The notes under the pieces: model-generated
The model's database searches: none
Seen by the model: only the letters and a program-made list of their open reading frames with translations
Told to the model about the DNA's origin: nothing
Position numbers and translations under genes: made by a program
Part shown: piece after piece, positions 39,249 through 47,905 of the stretch
How the letters are laid out: every line of letters starts with the position of its first letter
Numbering within the stretch: the first letter of the stretch is position 1
NCBI GenBank assembly: GCA_017856435.1
Contig: JAFMFB010000013.1
Span: forward strand, 1 to 60,261
Reading direction: 5' to 3'
Length of the DNA stretch: 60,261 nucleotides
Source: Burkholderiaceae bacterium
GTDB lineage: Bacteria > Pseudomonadota > Gammaproteobacteria > Burkholderiales > Burkholderiaceae_C

Positions 39249-39998
39249 ATGCGGTTTGATGTACTGACCTTGTTTCCGGAGTTCTTTGTCCCCTTGATCA
39301 ACAGTGGGGTGACACGCAGGGCATTTCAGTCCGGGCAAATTCAGGTGGTGTTGCATAACCCACGCGATCATGGCGAAGGCAACTACCGCCGGGTGGATGA
39401 TCGTCCTTTTGGTGGTGGGCCCGGCATGGTGATGCTGGCCGAACCGCTGACGCTCACGCTGGCGCAAGCGCAATCCCAGCGTAAAAAGCCGGCCCCGGTT
39501 CTGATGTTTTCGCCCCATGGACGTGCGCTGCACCATGGCATGGTCCAGCGCTGGTCTAAAAGTGAAGGAGCGATTCTGGTTTGTGGCCGTTACGAAGGAG
39601 TTGATCAACGCTTTATTGACGCTTTCGTGGATGAGCAGGTCAGTTTGGGCGACTTTGTCATGTCGGGTGGTGAATTTGCCGCCCTGGCCTTGCTTGATGC
39701 GGTTGCCAGGCTCCAGCCAGGAGTGCTGGGGGACGCGGAAAGTCACGCCCAGGACAGCTTCAATGCCGGACTCGATGGCCTGCTTGATTGCCCTCATTAC
39801 ACCCGTCCCGAATCCTGGAACGGGCAGCAGGTGCCAGTCGTTTTATTGTCCGGCAACCATCAACGGATTGAGCAATGGAGGCGTCAACAGCGGCTAAGAC
39901 TGACAAGTCAACTCAGGCCGGACTTGCTTGCACATGCCAGAAGCCAGGGGCGATTGAGCCAGGAGGACGAAAGTTTCCTGAAGACCTTGTCCAGTTAA
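39249..39998 (+). CDS. trmD: tRNA (guanine-N1)-methyltransferase
   Basis: SAM-dependent methylation of G37 in tRNAs, preventing +1 frameshifting. 249 residues. Starts MRFDVLTLFPEFF. The trefoil-knot SAM site includes PFGGGPGMVML, GRYEGVDQRFID and GDFVMSGGEFAALALLDAV. Third gene of the rpsP operon. Confidence 0.97.
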   Translation: MRFDVLTLFPEFFVPLINSGVTRRAFQSGQIQVVLHNPRDHGEGNYRRVDDRPFGGGPGMVMLAEPLTLTLAQAQSQRKKPAPVLMFSPHGRALHHGMVQRWSKSEGAILVCGRYEGVDQRFIDAFVDEQVSLGDFVMSGGEFAALALLDAVARLQPGVLGDAESHAQDSFNAGLDGLLDCPHYTRPESWNGQQVPVVLLSGNHQRIEQWRRQQRLRLTSQLRPDLLAHARSQGRLSQEDESFLKTLSS

Positions 39999-40015
39999 TT
40001 CCGTCTTGCTCATCC

Positions 40016-40024
40016 TGATATAAT
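40016..40024 (+). promoter_or_regulatory. Internal extended -10 promoter for rplS
   Basis: TGATATAAT at 40016-40024 is a textbook extended -10 (TGn plus TATAAT); no good -35 lies at 17 nt. It would start rplS with a leader of about 95 nt containing short inverted repeats, for example GCACC...GGTGC near 40080-40096. Confidence 0.6.
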
Positions 40025-40125
40025 GCTATGTTTTGATCCTCTGTACGGCCGTCTGGTGGTTTCAAATCCAGGCTGTTGACGCACCAATCCCGGTGCAGGC
40101 GCGAACATGATCCAAAGAGGCCATC

Positions 40126-40503
40126 ATGAACCTTATCCAAACCCTCGAGCAAGAGGAGATCGCCCGTTTGGGCAAAAACATTCCTGAGTTTGCACCTGGT
40201 GACACCGTTGTCGTCAGCGTCAAAGTCGTTGAAGGAACCCGTAAGCGCCTGCAGGCATACGAAGGCGTCGTTATCGCAAAACGCAACCGTGGCCTCAACA
40301 GCGGCTTTACCGTTCGCAAAATCTCCAGTGGTGAGGGGGTGGAGCGCACATTCCAGACCTATAGCCCCCTGATTGCAAGTATTGAAGTTAAGCGCCGGGG
40401 TGATGTCAGGCGTGCCAAGTTGTACTACCTGCGTGAACGCTCAGGAAAGTCGGCTCGCATCAAGGAAAAACTGGTCAGCAAGGCAGTTGCGGCCAGCGAA
40501 TAA
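40126..40503 (+). CDS. rplS: 50S ribosomal protein L19
   Basis: Ribosomal protein at the 30S-50S interface. 125 residues, about ten longer than E. coli L19 at the C-terminus. Conserved [29 protein letters not shown] and [19 protein letters not shown]. Followed by a strong intrinsic terminator. Confidence 0.98.
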   Translation: MNLIQTLEQEEIARLGKNIPEFAPGDTVVVSVKVVEGTRKRLQAYEGVVIAKRNRGLNSGFTVRKISSGEGVERTFQTYSPLIASIEVKRRGDVRRAKLYYLRERSGKSARIKEKLVSKAVAASE

Positions 40504-40520
40504 GCCAGAAATTCAAAATC

Positions 40521-40557
40521 AAAACCGCCTCCAGCCGATGCTAGTGGCGGTTTTTTT
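40521..40557 (+). terminator. Intrinsic terminator of the rpsP operon
   Basis: AAAACCGCC (40521-40529) pairs with GGCGGTTTT (40546-40554) around a 16-nt loop; the T run extends to 40557. Eighteen nt after the rplS stop. Confidence 0.9.
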
Positions 40558-40575
40558 ATTTGAGCTGATCAAACC

Positions 40576-41271
40576 GTGACCCAACCGATCACATCGCTAT
40601 CGCAAATTCCGGGATTTGACCCGCGGCTTGCACCTGTGATTGGCCGCGATTTGGATTTGCCTTGCGCCTCCCCAGAAGTTCTGGCCCCGGATGCTCTTCG
40701 CCAGCGATTTAATGTTCCTCCTCTATGGCAGCCAGAATTAAGAGCCGAGCCTTTATTTACTGATCGTGCCCCACGTTCAGCGGCAGTTCTTGTCCCAATC
40801 ATCACCCATGACAGGCCTACCGTACTGCTGACCCAACGCACCCAGCAACTTAGAAATCACTCAGGTCAGGTTGCTTTTCCGGGGGGGAAAGTTGACCCCG
40901 AGGATGTCGATATTGTTGCAGCCGCGCTGCGTGAAGCCGAAGAGGAGATCGGTCTGTCCCGAGCCTTTGTGCAGGTACTGGGAACGCTGCCGGTCTACAC
41001 AACGGGAACCGCTTTCATGGTCACCCCAGTTGTAGCCTTGGTCCAACCCGGGTTTACGCTGACCCTCAATCCGGAAGAGGTGGCTTCAGCTTTTGAGGTC
41101 CCCCTGGATTTCCTGATGAACCCGGCTAATCATCAAAGACATCAAGTCCAATTTGGTGAGTTGAACCGAGAGTGGTTTTCCATGCCCTTCCAGGATGGGC
41201 CTAGCGAACGTTTTATCTGGGGCGCTACCGCGGGGCTGCTGCGAAATTTGTACCGATTTGTTACTGCTTGA
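40576..41271 (+). CDS. Nudix CoA pyrophosphatase
   Basis: 231 residues. The Nudix box is present in the CoA-pyrophosphatase style: GGKVDPEDVDIVAAALREAE followed by EEIGL. An upstream stretch VLLTQRTQQLRNHSGQVAFP matches the UPF0035 signature of this subgroup. It probably hydrolyses CoA or oxidised CoA to phosphopantetheine and 3',5'-ADP. The start is GTG at 40576, just beyond the rplS terminator. It precedes the CobD-like gene by 21 nt. Confidence 0.9.
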   Translation: MTQPITSLSQIPGFDPRLAPVIGRDLDLPCASPEVLAPDALRQRFNVPPLWQPELRAEPLFTDRAPRSAAVLVPIITHDRPTVLLTQRTQQLRNHSGQVAFPGGKVDPEDVDIVAAALREAEEEIGLSRAFVQVLGTLPVYTTGTAFMVTPVVALVQPGFTLTLNPEEVASAFEVPLDFLMNPANHQRHQVQFGELNREWFSMPFQDGPSERFIWGATAGLLRNLYRFVTA

Positions 41272-41292
41272 ACGCAGCGCTAAGATTCGCCT

Positions 41293-42246
41293 ATGAGTTT
41301 TCTATCCGTCTTGGTAGCGTTGTTGCTTGAACAGGCGCGCCCGTTGAGTGTGAACAATCCCGCCGGGGCCGCCCTGCGTGGGTGGCTTCAGTGGTTAGTG
41401 CATAGCCTGGATGCCGGTCGCCTGCTTCATGGCTGGCTGGCATGGGGCCTTGCTGTGATTGCCCCAGCAGTGGCCGCGATGGGTATTTACTGGGCATTGC
41501 AATATTGGCTTGGTTGGCCAGCAGCCATTTTTTGGAACATCCTTGTCTTGTACCTTACTCTGGGATTTAGGCAATTCAGCCATCATTTCACTGAAATTCG
41601 TGCTGCCATTGACGCTGATGATGACAGCAAGGCACGTGAACTGTTTGCTAAGTGGTCGCAATCTGATGTCCGTGAACTCAGCAGACGCGAACTTGTCCGG
41701 CTTGTCATAGAGCGATCGGTCCTGTCTGCGCATCACCATGTTTTTGGGGTTCTGGCATGGTTTTCAGTGCTCGCAGGATTGGGCTTGGGTCCGATGGGCG
41801 CCGTTCTTTACCGATTGGCCGAGTATTTGCCACGGTTTTCGCAGAATAACTTGCAGCAGGATGTCGCGCCGGTCAGCGATGCCATGCTTCGGGCAGCTCA
41901 GACCGGCTGGCATTGGATCAACTGGATTCCAGCGCGGGTCACGGCCTTGGGTTTTGCAGTCGTGGGCAGCTTTGAGGATGCGATCGAGAGTTGGCGTAGC
42001 TTCCAGGCTCAATTTGGAGATAACAATGAGGGAATCATCATTGCAGCGACAGCTGGCGCAATCAATGTTCGGCTAAGTCCTGATGTGGCTGCGCCCTTAC
42101 CCCTGGATTCTGAAGCGCTGGTTGCGCCAGTTCGTGCAGATCCCGAGCCAGCGCATTTGAGAAGCATTGTGGGATTGATATGGCGGTCAGTCGTCATGTG
42201 GATGCTGTTGCTTTTCCTGCTCACCCTGGCTCGCCTTTTGGGCTAG
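41293..42246 (+). CDS. CobD/CbiB-AmpE-like integral membrane protein
   Basis: 317 residues with several membrane segments (about 1-15, 45-65, 70-90, 150-175, 295-315). Resembles the CobD/CbiB and AmpE family; CobD attaches aminopropanol to cobyric acid. The N-terminal Asp/His-Pro signature of true CbiB is not seen, the start instead reading MSFLSVLVALLLEQ as in AmpE-like members. No cobalamin gene is nearby, so a cobalamin role should not be assumed. Confidence 0.75.
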   Translation: MSFLSVLVALLLEQARPLSVNNPAGAALRGWLQWLVHSLDAGRLLHGWLAWGLAVIAPAVAAMGIYWALQYWLGWPAAIFWNILVLYLTLGFRQFSHHFTEIRAAIDADDDSKARELFAKWSQSDVRELSRRELVRLVIERSVLSAHHHVFGVLAWFSVLAGLGLGPMGAVLYRLAEYLPRFSQNNLQQDVAPVSDAMLRAAQTGWHWINWIPARVTALGFAVVGSFEDAIESWRSFQAQFGDNNEGIIIAATAGAINVRLSPDVAAPLPLDSEALVAPVRADPEPAHLRSIVGLIWRSVVMWMLLLFLLTLARLLG

Positions 42247-42249
42247 AGT

Positions 42250-43170
42250 TCAATATCGCGCTGCCTCAGACAATTCTGAGAACAACTCACTATAGAGCCG
42301 ATAGCGTCGTTCGCTGATTTTTGCGTCCAAGACTGCCTGGTGGACTCCGCAGCCAGGTTCATGCAAATGTGTGCAGTTGTAGAAACGACATTGACCCGTA
42401 TGCGCCTGTATATCGGGCATCAGTGCGGGTAGTTGAAGCACGTCAATGTGATGTAGCCCGAACTCCTGAAAGCCGGGTGAATCAATCAATGCAGTACGAT
42501 GGTCCGCGTCAACCCAGTACAACAGGGTGTTGGTTGTCGTATGTCGGCCCGAGTTCAGGGCATGAGAAATTTCTCTGGTCAATACTTGCGCTCCGGGCAC
42601 CAATTTGTTGATGAGTGTGCTCTTGCCTACCCCTGAAGGGCCAAGTACCAAAGTGATTTTTCCTTCCAACTTGTTCCACAAGGACTCCAAAATGAAATTC
42701 AAAGTGTCAGTTTTCGGAGCAATTGCCAGGGGTAGCACCTCATATCCCATTTGGCGGTAAGGTGCGAGCCTTTCCCAGGCTAATTTGAAAGGGTTTTTCA
42801 GGTCGCCTTTGTTGAGGCCGATCAATGGCTGAATATGGGCGGCTTCTGCTGCAATCAGTGCGCGAGTTAGTTGCTTATCTGAAAACTCCGGTTCAGCGGC
42901 AAGAAGAATCAGAACCTGATCCAGATTTGAAGCAAAGTGCTTGCTGCGAATCTGGTCCTGCCGGTATAGCAAATTGCGTCTTGGGTTGACTGATTCAATT
43001 GTTCCGCCCTCTCCACTTGGCAGCCAACGCACATGGTCGCCAACCACGGCCTGGTTTTTTTTCCCCCGAGAGGTACATATCAGGCGTTTACCCTCAGCCG
43101 ATTCCACCAGTACGTGATGCCCATGGCTGGCAACTACCAAGCCGGTTTCAGGGGCTGGGTTGGAGATCAA
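42250..43170 (-). CDS. rsgA: Small ribosomal subunit biogenesis GTPase RsgA
   Basis: Circularly permuted GTPase for late 30S maturation. 306 residues: N-terminal OB fold, then G4 (LNKGDL), G1 (GPSGVGKSTLIN) and G3 (DSPGFQEFGL), then a zinc knuckle (CRFYNCTHLHEPGCGVHQ). The start is a TTG at 43170: AGGAC (43177-43181) sits 6 nt upstream, and no ATG precedes the conserved GLVVASHGHHVLVE. It overlaps the 3' end of the dehydratase gene by 23 nt. Confidence 0.95.
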   Translation of the reverse strand: MISNPAPETGLVVASHGHHVLVESAEGKRLICTSRGKKNQAVVGDHVRWLPSGEGGTIESVNPRRNLLYRQDQIRSKHFASNLDQVLILLAAEPEFSDKQLTRALIAAEAAHIQPLIGLNKGDLKNPFKLAWERLAPYRQMGYEVLPLAIAPKTDTLNFILESLWNKLEGKITLVLGPSGVGKSTLINKLVPGAQVLTREISHALNSGRHTTTNTLLYWVDADHRTALIDSPGFQEFGLHHIDVLQLPALMPDIQAHTGQCRFYNCTHLHEPGCGVHQAVLDAKISERRYRLYSELFSELSEAARY

Positions 43171-43471
43171 GAGTGGGTCCTAACAATGCGTTGACTTGTG
43201 CAGCGCAGTCAAAATCAAGCTGTGTAATGCCATGAGCATCATGGGTTTGCCAGCGTACCTGGCAATGTTTGTAGCTGAGTGTGATTTCAGGATGATGGTT
43301 GGCTCGTTCAGCAAGCCAGGCTATTGCATTGGCAAAAGCCATGACATCGAGAAAGTTTGAAAATTCAAAGTTTTTTGCAATTTGGTGAGAGGCCCCCTTG
43401 CTTTCTAGCTCCCATCCGGGCAAGGACCTCAGCTTTTCTGTGATATCGGAAATACCCAGGGCTCGCTTCAT
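43148..43471 (-). CDS. Pterin-4a-carbinolamine dehydratase
   Basis: Dehydrates 4a-hydroxytetrahydrobiopterin to recycle pterin cofactor. 107 residues from the ATG at 43471; an in-frame TTG at 43483 is possible. The catalytic His cluster is visible in ANHHPEITLSYKHCQVRWQT, with GWELE near the N-terminus. No phenylalanine hydroxylase is in the window. Eighteen nt after the M48 protease gene and overlapping rsgA. Confidence 0.93.
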   Translation of the reverse strand: MKRALGISDITEKLRSLPGWELESKGASHQIAKNFEFSNFLDVMAFANAIAWLAERANHHPEITLSYKHCQVRWQTHDAHGITQLDFDCAAQVNALLGPTLDLQPSP

Positions 43472-43488
43472 GATGTTGTGCAAATTGC

Positions 43489-44754
43489 TTACGCACTCGT
43501 CAGGCGCGCGAGCCGTTGCGAGGCTGGTGGATGAGAGTAGTAGAAGGCTACATACAGGGGATCAGGCGTCAGGGTCGATGCATTATCCTCAATGAGTTTT
43601 AAAAGAGCGTTGGCCAACTCGCGGCCATCTGTTTGAGTTGCTGCATAGTTGTCTGCTTCGAATTCATGACGCCGTGACAGACTGGCAAACACAGGAGAAA
43701 TGAAGAAGCTGAAAACGGGTATGGTCAGCATGAACAGAATGAGTGCCAGTGCATCATTCGGTGAGGACAGATTAGGGTTCACTCCAAGACCGGCATAAAA
43801 CCATTGCCGGGTGGATAGCCAGCCGAGCAGCGCCAAGGCAGCCAGGCTCATGCCAAACAGGCTCAACATCCGCTTGGGTATATGACGATGCTTGAAGTGA
43901 CCAAGCTCGTGCGCCAGGACTGCATCAATTTCGGCAGGGGTCAGGCGGGCAAGCAAGGTATCGTAGAAAACTACGCGTTTTGTAGATCCAAAGCCGGTGA
44001 AATAGGCATTCGCATGGGCACTTCGCCTGCTGCCATCCATGACAAATAGCCCTTTGGCTGAAAAACCGCATCGTTTCATCAACGCATTGACGCGATCCTT
44101 GATTTCTGCATCTTCTAGTGGCTGAAAACGATTGAATAGTGGGGCAATGAAGCTGGGATAAATAAACATCAGCATCAAGTTAAATCCAGTCCAAATGCAC
44201 CAGGCCCAAAGCCACCACCAAGGGCCGGTGGCAGACATCACCCAGAGAATCAAGGCGGCCAGGGGTAGACCTATCACCAAAGCGATAAGCGCGCCCTTGA
44301 TCTGGTCTTGAATCCAAAGTTTCGGTGTCATCTTGTTGAACCCGAAACCTTGTTCAATCACAAAGGTGTGATAAATCGACAATGGCAATTGGAGCAGGGC
44401 GCTGATCATTGCAAATCCAAAAAACAATGCCAGTTGCTGACCAATGCCATGACCCATCACCGTGACCAGACTGCGGTTAAGTCCATCAAGGCCGCCCAAT
44501 AGCGTCCAGCCAAGCAAAATCGCGGCGCCGAATGCTATTTCTACCAAGCTGAAGCGGTTTTTTGCAAGTGTATAGTTCGCTGCCTTTTGGTGCGCTTGCA
44601 GGCCAATTCTGGAGATAAAGGCGGGAGGGACGGCATGGCTGTGCTTGGCTACATGACGGGTCTGGCGGATGGCAAGCCAAAAACGGATTGCCAATTCGCT
44701 CAGCAGAGCCAACGCGAATAAGAAGGTAAATAGAAATTCGGGTTTATCGGTCAT
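43489..44754 (-). CDS. M48-family zinc metallopeptidase (Ste24-like)
   Basis: 421-residue inner-membrane protease resembling CAAX-prenyl protease Ste24. Several membrane segments precede the zinc motif [13 protein letters not shown] (about residue 280); the third ligand Glu is probably in [12 protein letters not shown]. The large N-terminal part matches the Peptidase_M48_N domain. Probably membrane protein quality control. Divergent from orn, 37 bp between start codons. Confidence 0.92.
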   Translation of the reverse strand: MTDKPEFLFTFLFALALLSELAIRFWLAIRQTRHVAKHSHAVPPAFISRIGLQAHQKAANYTLAKNRFSLVEIAFGAAILLGWTLLGGLDGLNRSLVTVMGHGIGQQLALFFGFAMISALLQLPLSIYHTFVIEQGFGFNKMTPKLWIQDQIKGALIALVIGLPLAALILWVMSATGPWWWLWAWCIWTGFNLMLMFIYPSFIAPLFNRFQPLEDAEIKDRVNALMKRCGFSAKGLFVMDGSRRSAHANAYFTGFGSTKRVVFYDTLLARLTPAEIDAVLAHELGHFKHRHIPKRMLSLFGMSLAALALLGWLSTRQWFYAGLGVNPNLSSPNDALALILFMLTIPVFSFFISPVFASLSRRHEFEADNYAATQTDGRELANALLKLIEDNASTLTPDPLYVAFYYSHPPASQRLARLTSA

Positions 44755-44791
44755 GGAGGTGGAGTTTAGGCGATCAGCGACAATAGGACCT

Positions 44792-45376
44792 ATGAACCAA
44801 ATTCAAGTCGATACGCCTGATAAGGCTTTGGCCAAATCCGAGCTGAACCTGGTCTGGCTGGATTGCGAAATGAGCGGTCTGGATCCTGAGAAAGAGCGCA
44901 TTCTTGAGATTGCAATTATTGTCACCGGCCCAAATCTCACGCCTCGCATTGAAAGTCCTGTACTGGTGATTCATCAGAGTGACGAATTGCTGGAAAAAAT
45001 GGACGCCTGGAACAAAGGAACGCACGGTCGAAGTGGTTTGACTGACAGGGTTAGGGCTTCAACGATGAACGAGGCTCAGGCTGAGGATCAAATGATCGAA
45101 TTTTTGTCCCGGTATGTGCCTAAGGGGGCTGCTCCCATGTGCGGCAACAGCATTGGGCAGGATCGACGATTTCTGACCAAATATATGCCCAGGCTGGAAG
45201 CCTTTTTCCATTACCGAAATGTGGATGTGAGCAGCTTCAAGGAACTTGCCAAGCGCTGGCGCCCTGATATTTACAGCGCCTTCAAGAAGCAGCAAAAACA
45301 CACTGCGCTAGCAGATGTCCACGAATCCATTGATGAAGTTGATCACTACCGAAAACACTTTCTAAAGTTGGATTGA
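44792..45376 (+). CDS. orn: Oligoribonuclease
   Basis: 3'-5' exonuclease that degrades dinucleotides and pGpG, finishing RNA decay and c-di-GMP turnover. 194 residues. DEDDh motifs: [20 protein letters not shown], then [11 protein letters not shown] and the C-terminal [18 protein letters not shown]. Start ATG at 44792; the longer frame upstream is the M48 shadow. Confidence 0.96.
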   Translation: MNQIQVDTPDKALAKSELNLVWLDCEMSGLDPEKERILEIAIIVTGPNLTPRIESPVLVIHQSDELLEKMDAWNKGTHGRSGLTDRVRASTMNEAQAEDQMIEFLSRYVPKGAAPMCGNSIGQDRRFLTKYMPRLEAFFHYRNVDVSSFKELAKRWRPDIYSAFKKQQKHTALADVHESIDEVDHYRKHFLKLD

Positions 45377-45446
45377 CGTCTGTCAACTGAATTGAGGCTT
45401 TGCTGAAGCAAAGTCACGCCAATGTCCGATGGAAAGGATGACTGAA

Positions 45447-45884
45447 ATGTACAAGCATATTTTGGTTCCTGTAGACGGTTCTTCGGCAGCTCAGTATGCG
45501 GTGCTGAAAGCGATCGAGTTGGCAAAAGCTTTTGATGGTGATGTCACAGTTGTCTATGTGATCGATCCTTATCCATTTACCGGCTTGGGCAGTGATTTTG
45601 CCTACGGCCAGGCTGAGTATCTCAGCGCTGCTGCAGCAGAAGCCAAGCAAGCCAATGACCAAGCTTTGAAAGCCTGTGAACAAGCTGGGGTGAAAGCTGC
45701 TGGCCGCGTGGTTGAGGCGCACGGCGCATGGCGGGGAATCCTGGAGGCCGCAGCATCATCAAGATCGGACCTGATCGTCATGGGCTCCCATGGACGACAT
45801 GGCCTGGAAAAAATCGTCCTTGGAAGCGAGACTCAGCGTGTGCTTTCACACAGCAAGCTGTCAGTCCTCGTGGTTCGTGAGTAG
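45447..45884 (+). CDS. Universal stress protein, UspA family
   Basis: 145 residues from the ATG at 45447 (MYKHILVPVDGSSAAQ), with AAGGA 8 nt upstream; in-frame ATGs at 45429 and 45438 would cover that site. The ATP-binding G-2x-G-9x-G-S/T motif is present: GSHGRHGLEKIVLGSETQRV. Single USP domain, cytoplasmic. Confidence 0.93.
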   Translation: MYKHILVPVDGSSAAQYAVLKAIELAKAFDGDVTVVYVIDPYPFTGLGSDFAYGQAEYLSAAAAEAKQANDQALKACEQAGVKAAGRVVEAHGAWRGILEAAASSRSDLIVMGSHGRHGLEKIVLGSETQRVLSHSKLSVLVVRE

Positions 45885-45889
45885 ATAGA

Positions 45890-46207
45890 TCAACCCGGCC
45901 GCAAAAGAGATAACCAGTCCTTGGCCTTTCGGTACATTGTCCATCCCCATAAAATGCGGGGTATCCACCCTGCTGTCTTTCGAGGGCTAAGCAAGAAAAC
46001 ACTGACCAACGCGCCCAACGGTAACAAGGGATGGGCCGCAAGCCAGCGAAGCCCCTGAACTGTAGAGTCCAACTTTGCCAGCGGGAGGGCAAATTGTTGC
46101 AGGTTTTGTTTAAAGCCTTGTCGAAGCTGGTCGCTCCGGACCAGCAGCCACTGTTTGCGTTGGGCCAGTTCTTCAGCGTGTGAAATACCCATGAGTAAGC
46201 CCTGCAT
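45890..46207 (-). CDS. YqjK-like protein
   Basis: 105 residues, function unknown. Starts MQGLLMGISHAEELAQRKQ, with a basic helical region (RSDQLRQGFKQNL) and a hydrophobic segment (LLPLGALVSVFLL, about 76-90). It overlaps the YqjE-like gene by one nt and forms a three-gene set with it and the DUF883 gene, as in enterobacterial yqjD-yqjE-yqjK. Confidence 0.75.
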   Translation of the reverse strand: MQGLLMGISHAEELAQRKQWLLVRSDQLRQGFKQNLQQFALPLAKLDSTVQGLRWLAAHPLLPLGALVSVFLLSPRKTAGWIPRILWGWTMYRKAKDWLSLLRPG

Positions 46208-46593
46208 CAGATCGGCTTGCCAAGTTCCTGGCTGTCTTTGGTAAGTTCAGACAAGCTGCTTGCAAACAATCCACCCGGCGCACGCAGACGAATCAATGCA
46301 GATTGCAGCAACCAAAGTCCACCGAGAATAAATACCAGTGTCATGCTTGCCAATGCAACGATTCGGTAGCTATCCCAAAACAGCAAAACCAGCAAGGCAC
46401 CCAAAAACAGCAGACCAATTCCTAATAGCAGTAATGAAAAGCCAAAGTACACCAGAGCGCTGAACAGTCTGAGTTTTTCCTGTTCAATCTCGATGCTGAG
46501 TAGTTCTAGCCGGGTTTTAAGGGTGTCTACCCCAGTAGCCAGCAACTTACGCAAGGAAGCAAAAAGGCCGTGACCGGCCTCAACTTGAAGCAT
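46207..46593 (-). CDS. YqjE-like (phage holin superfamily 3.6) membrane protein
   Basis: 128 residues from the ATG at 46593 (MLQVEAGHGLFASLRKLLAT). An amphipathic helix with LETRL-like composition (DTLKTRLELLSIEIEQEK) is followed by two adjacent membrane segments (about 50-75 and 80-100). Resembles PF07332. Despite the family name there are no phage genes nearby. Middle gene of the triad. Confidence 0.85.
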   Translation of the reverse strand: MLQVEAGHGLFASLRKLLATGVDTLKTRLELLSIEIEQEKLRLFSALVYFGFSLLLLGIGLLFLGALLVLLFWDSYRIVALASMTLVFILGGLWLLQSALIRLRAPGGLFASSLSELTKDSQELGKPI

Positions 46594-46598
46594 GTGTC

Positions 46599-46910
46599 TT
46601 AGCGACGACTGATCAAGACACCAATTAGCAGACCAAATCCGGCTGCAGCACCAATAGACTTCCATGGGTTTTCATGGACATATTCGTCTGCAGCGTGCCC
46701 AGCGGCTTTTGCTCTGGCGATAGCAATTTCCTGCATGTGTGAAAGCTGGCTGCGAGCTTGTTGAAGTCGGCTCTCAATTCGGCCTCGAACTTCCGCTACG
46801 GTGCCACTGGCCTGATCAGCAGTCAAGCGCAATAGTTCTTCAGCATCGGATATCACAACTCGCAAGTCATCCATCAATTTGTTTCTCTGGGCCGAAGTCA
46901 TTTCAGTCAT
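46599..46910 (-). CDS. DUF883 (YqjD/ElaB-like) membrane-anchored protein
   Basis: 103 residues from the ATG at 46910 with GAGGAACACC directly upstream. A long charged helix (residues 1-75) is followed by the family C-terminal box DEYVHENPWKSIGAAAGFG and a short hydrophobic anchor ending ISRR. In E. coli, YqjD/ElaB associate with the inner membrane and ribosomes in stationary phase. First gene of the triad. Confidence 0.9.
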   Translation of the reverse strand: MTEMTSAQRNKLMDDLRVVISDAEELLRLTADQASGTVAEVRGRIESRLQQARSQLSHMQEIAIARAKAAGHAADEYVHENPWKSIGAAAGFGLLIGVLISRR

Positions 46911-47083
46911 GGTGTTCCTCCTATGATTTTGAAAGGTGTCAAAGCTAACATACGCTCGAAGTGAGAGTGAGCAATATGCGTTGACTGTGACGTATATCAA
47001 GTAGGCTGATGCTGCTTTTGTAGAGCCCTTGTCATAGATTTCAGGATGTCAATTCTGCGGCATCTTTTTTCGGGTTCAGACCA

Positions 47084-47722
47084 CTAGAAAGGGGGGGCGG
47101 AGGAGAATTGCAGATAGTTCTGATCAGCGGGATGCTGAAGACCTAATTCGTGGGCATGCAATAACAGTCTTGGAGACTGGTCAGCAGGATTGACTGACCC
47201 ATACAACCTGTCGCCCACAATCGGGTGACCTAGCGCTTGAAGGTGAACGCGCAACTGATGGGAGCGGCCAGTGACAGGTTCAAGCTCAAGTCGGGTTTGA
47301 ATCTTGCCATCCGGGTTGGTCTCATGTGCCAGCACACGCCAGCGTGTCAGACTGGGGCGCCCCTCGGGGTGAATCATCTGACGCGGGCGGCGTGGCCAGT
47401 CAGACATCAGTGGGAGGTCGATCGTGCTCCAATGCAGAGAGACTGACCCAAGCTGGCCGCTGACAATGGCCGTATAGCGTTTTCGGACTTGGCGTTGAGC
47501 AAATGCTTTGTTAAACAGACGTTGCATCTCGGTGCCGCGCGCCATCAGCATCAAGCCTGAGGTGGCCATATCCAGTCGGTGCACAACAAGGGCATCAGCA
47601 AACCGTTGCTGGATTTGACGGCTCAGGCAGTCTTGCTTGTCAGGTCCGCGCCCCGGAACGCTAAGCTGCCCGCTGGGCTTGTTGGCCACCAGCAGCGTGT
47701 TGTCTGCATAAACAATTTCCAT
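47084..47722 (-). CDS. RluA-family pseudouridine synthase
   Basis: 212 residues. Catalytic Asp motif VVHRLDMATSGLMLMARG; also RYTAIVSGQL and GRSHQLRVHLQALGHPIVGD. No N-terminal S4 domain, so closest to RluA (tRNA/23S U746 type) by size; exact target not assignable. Confidence 0.92.
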   Translation of the reverse strand: MEIVYADNTLLVANKPSGQLSVPGRGPDKQDCLSRQIQQRFADALVVHRLDMATSGLMLMARGTEMQRLFNKAFAQRQVRKRYTAIVSGQLGSVSLHWSTIDLPLMSDWPRRPRQMIHPEGRPSLTRWRVLAHETNPDGKIQTRLELEPVTGRSHQLRVHLQALGHPIVGDRLYGSVNPADQSPRLLLHAHELGLQHPADQNYLQFSSAPPF

Positions 47723-47837
47723 AAGCTCAGCGCGATCCTGTAGGTTCCATCAGCCACTTTGTCGGTACACCGAAGCAGCAGACTCGAAGATTAAGGTGTT
47801 GGTTCATGATCGCGTTGAGAAAAAATGAAATTGCCCT

Positions 47838-47866
47838 GAGATTGAATCTCGGAATCGTGTAGATTC
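47838..47866. promoter_or_regulatory. Paired inverted repeats upstream of the CoA-transferase operon
   Basis: GAGATT-G-AATCTC (47838-47850), a 13-nt palindrome, is followed one nt later by GAATC-GTGTA-GATTC (47852-47866). Both share GATT/AATC half-sites. They end 39 nt before the CaiB-like start codon, where an operator would be expected; no regulator gene is adjacent. Confidence 0.5.
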
Positions 47867-47905
47867 TGCCCTGGCCTGACCTTCCAAAATACGGAGAAAT
47901 ATGCA

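Noticed and set aside
46207-46593. Phage origin suggested by the holin-superfamily name
   Set aside because: No phage genes, att-like repeats or integrase nearby; YqjE-like proteins are chromosomal envelope proteins.
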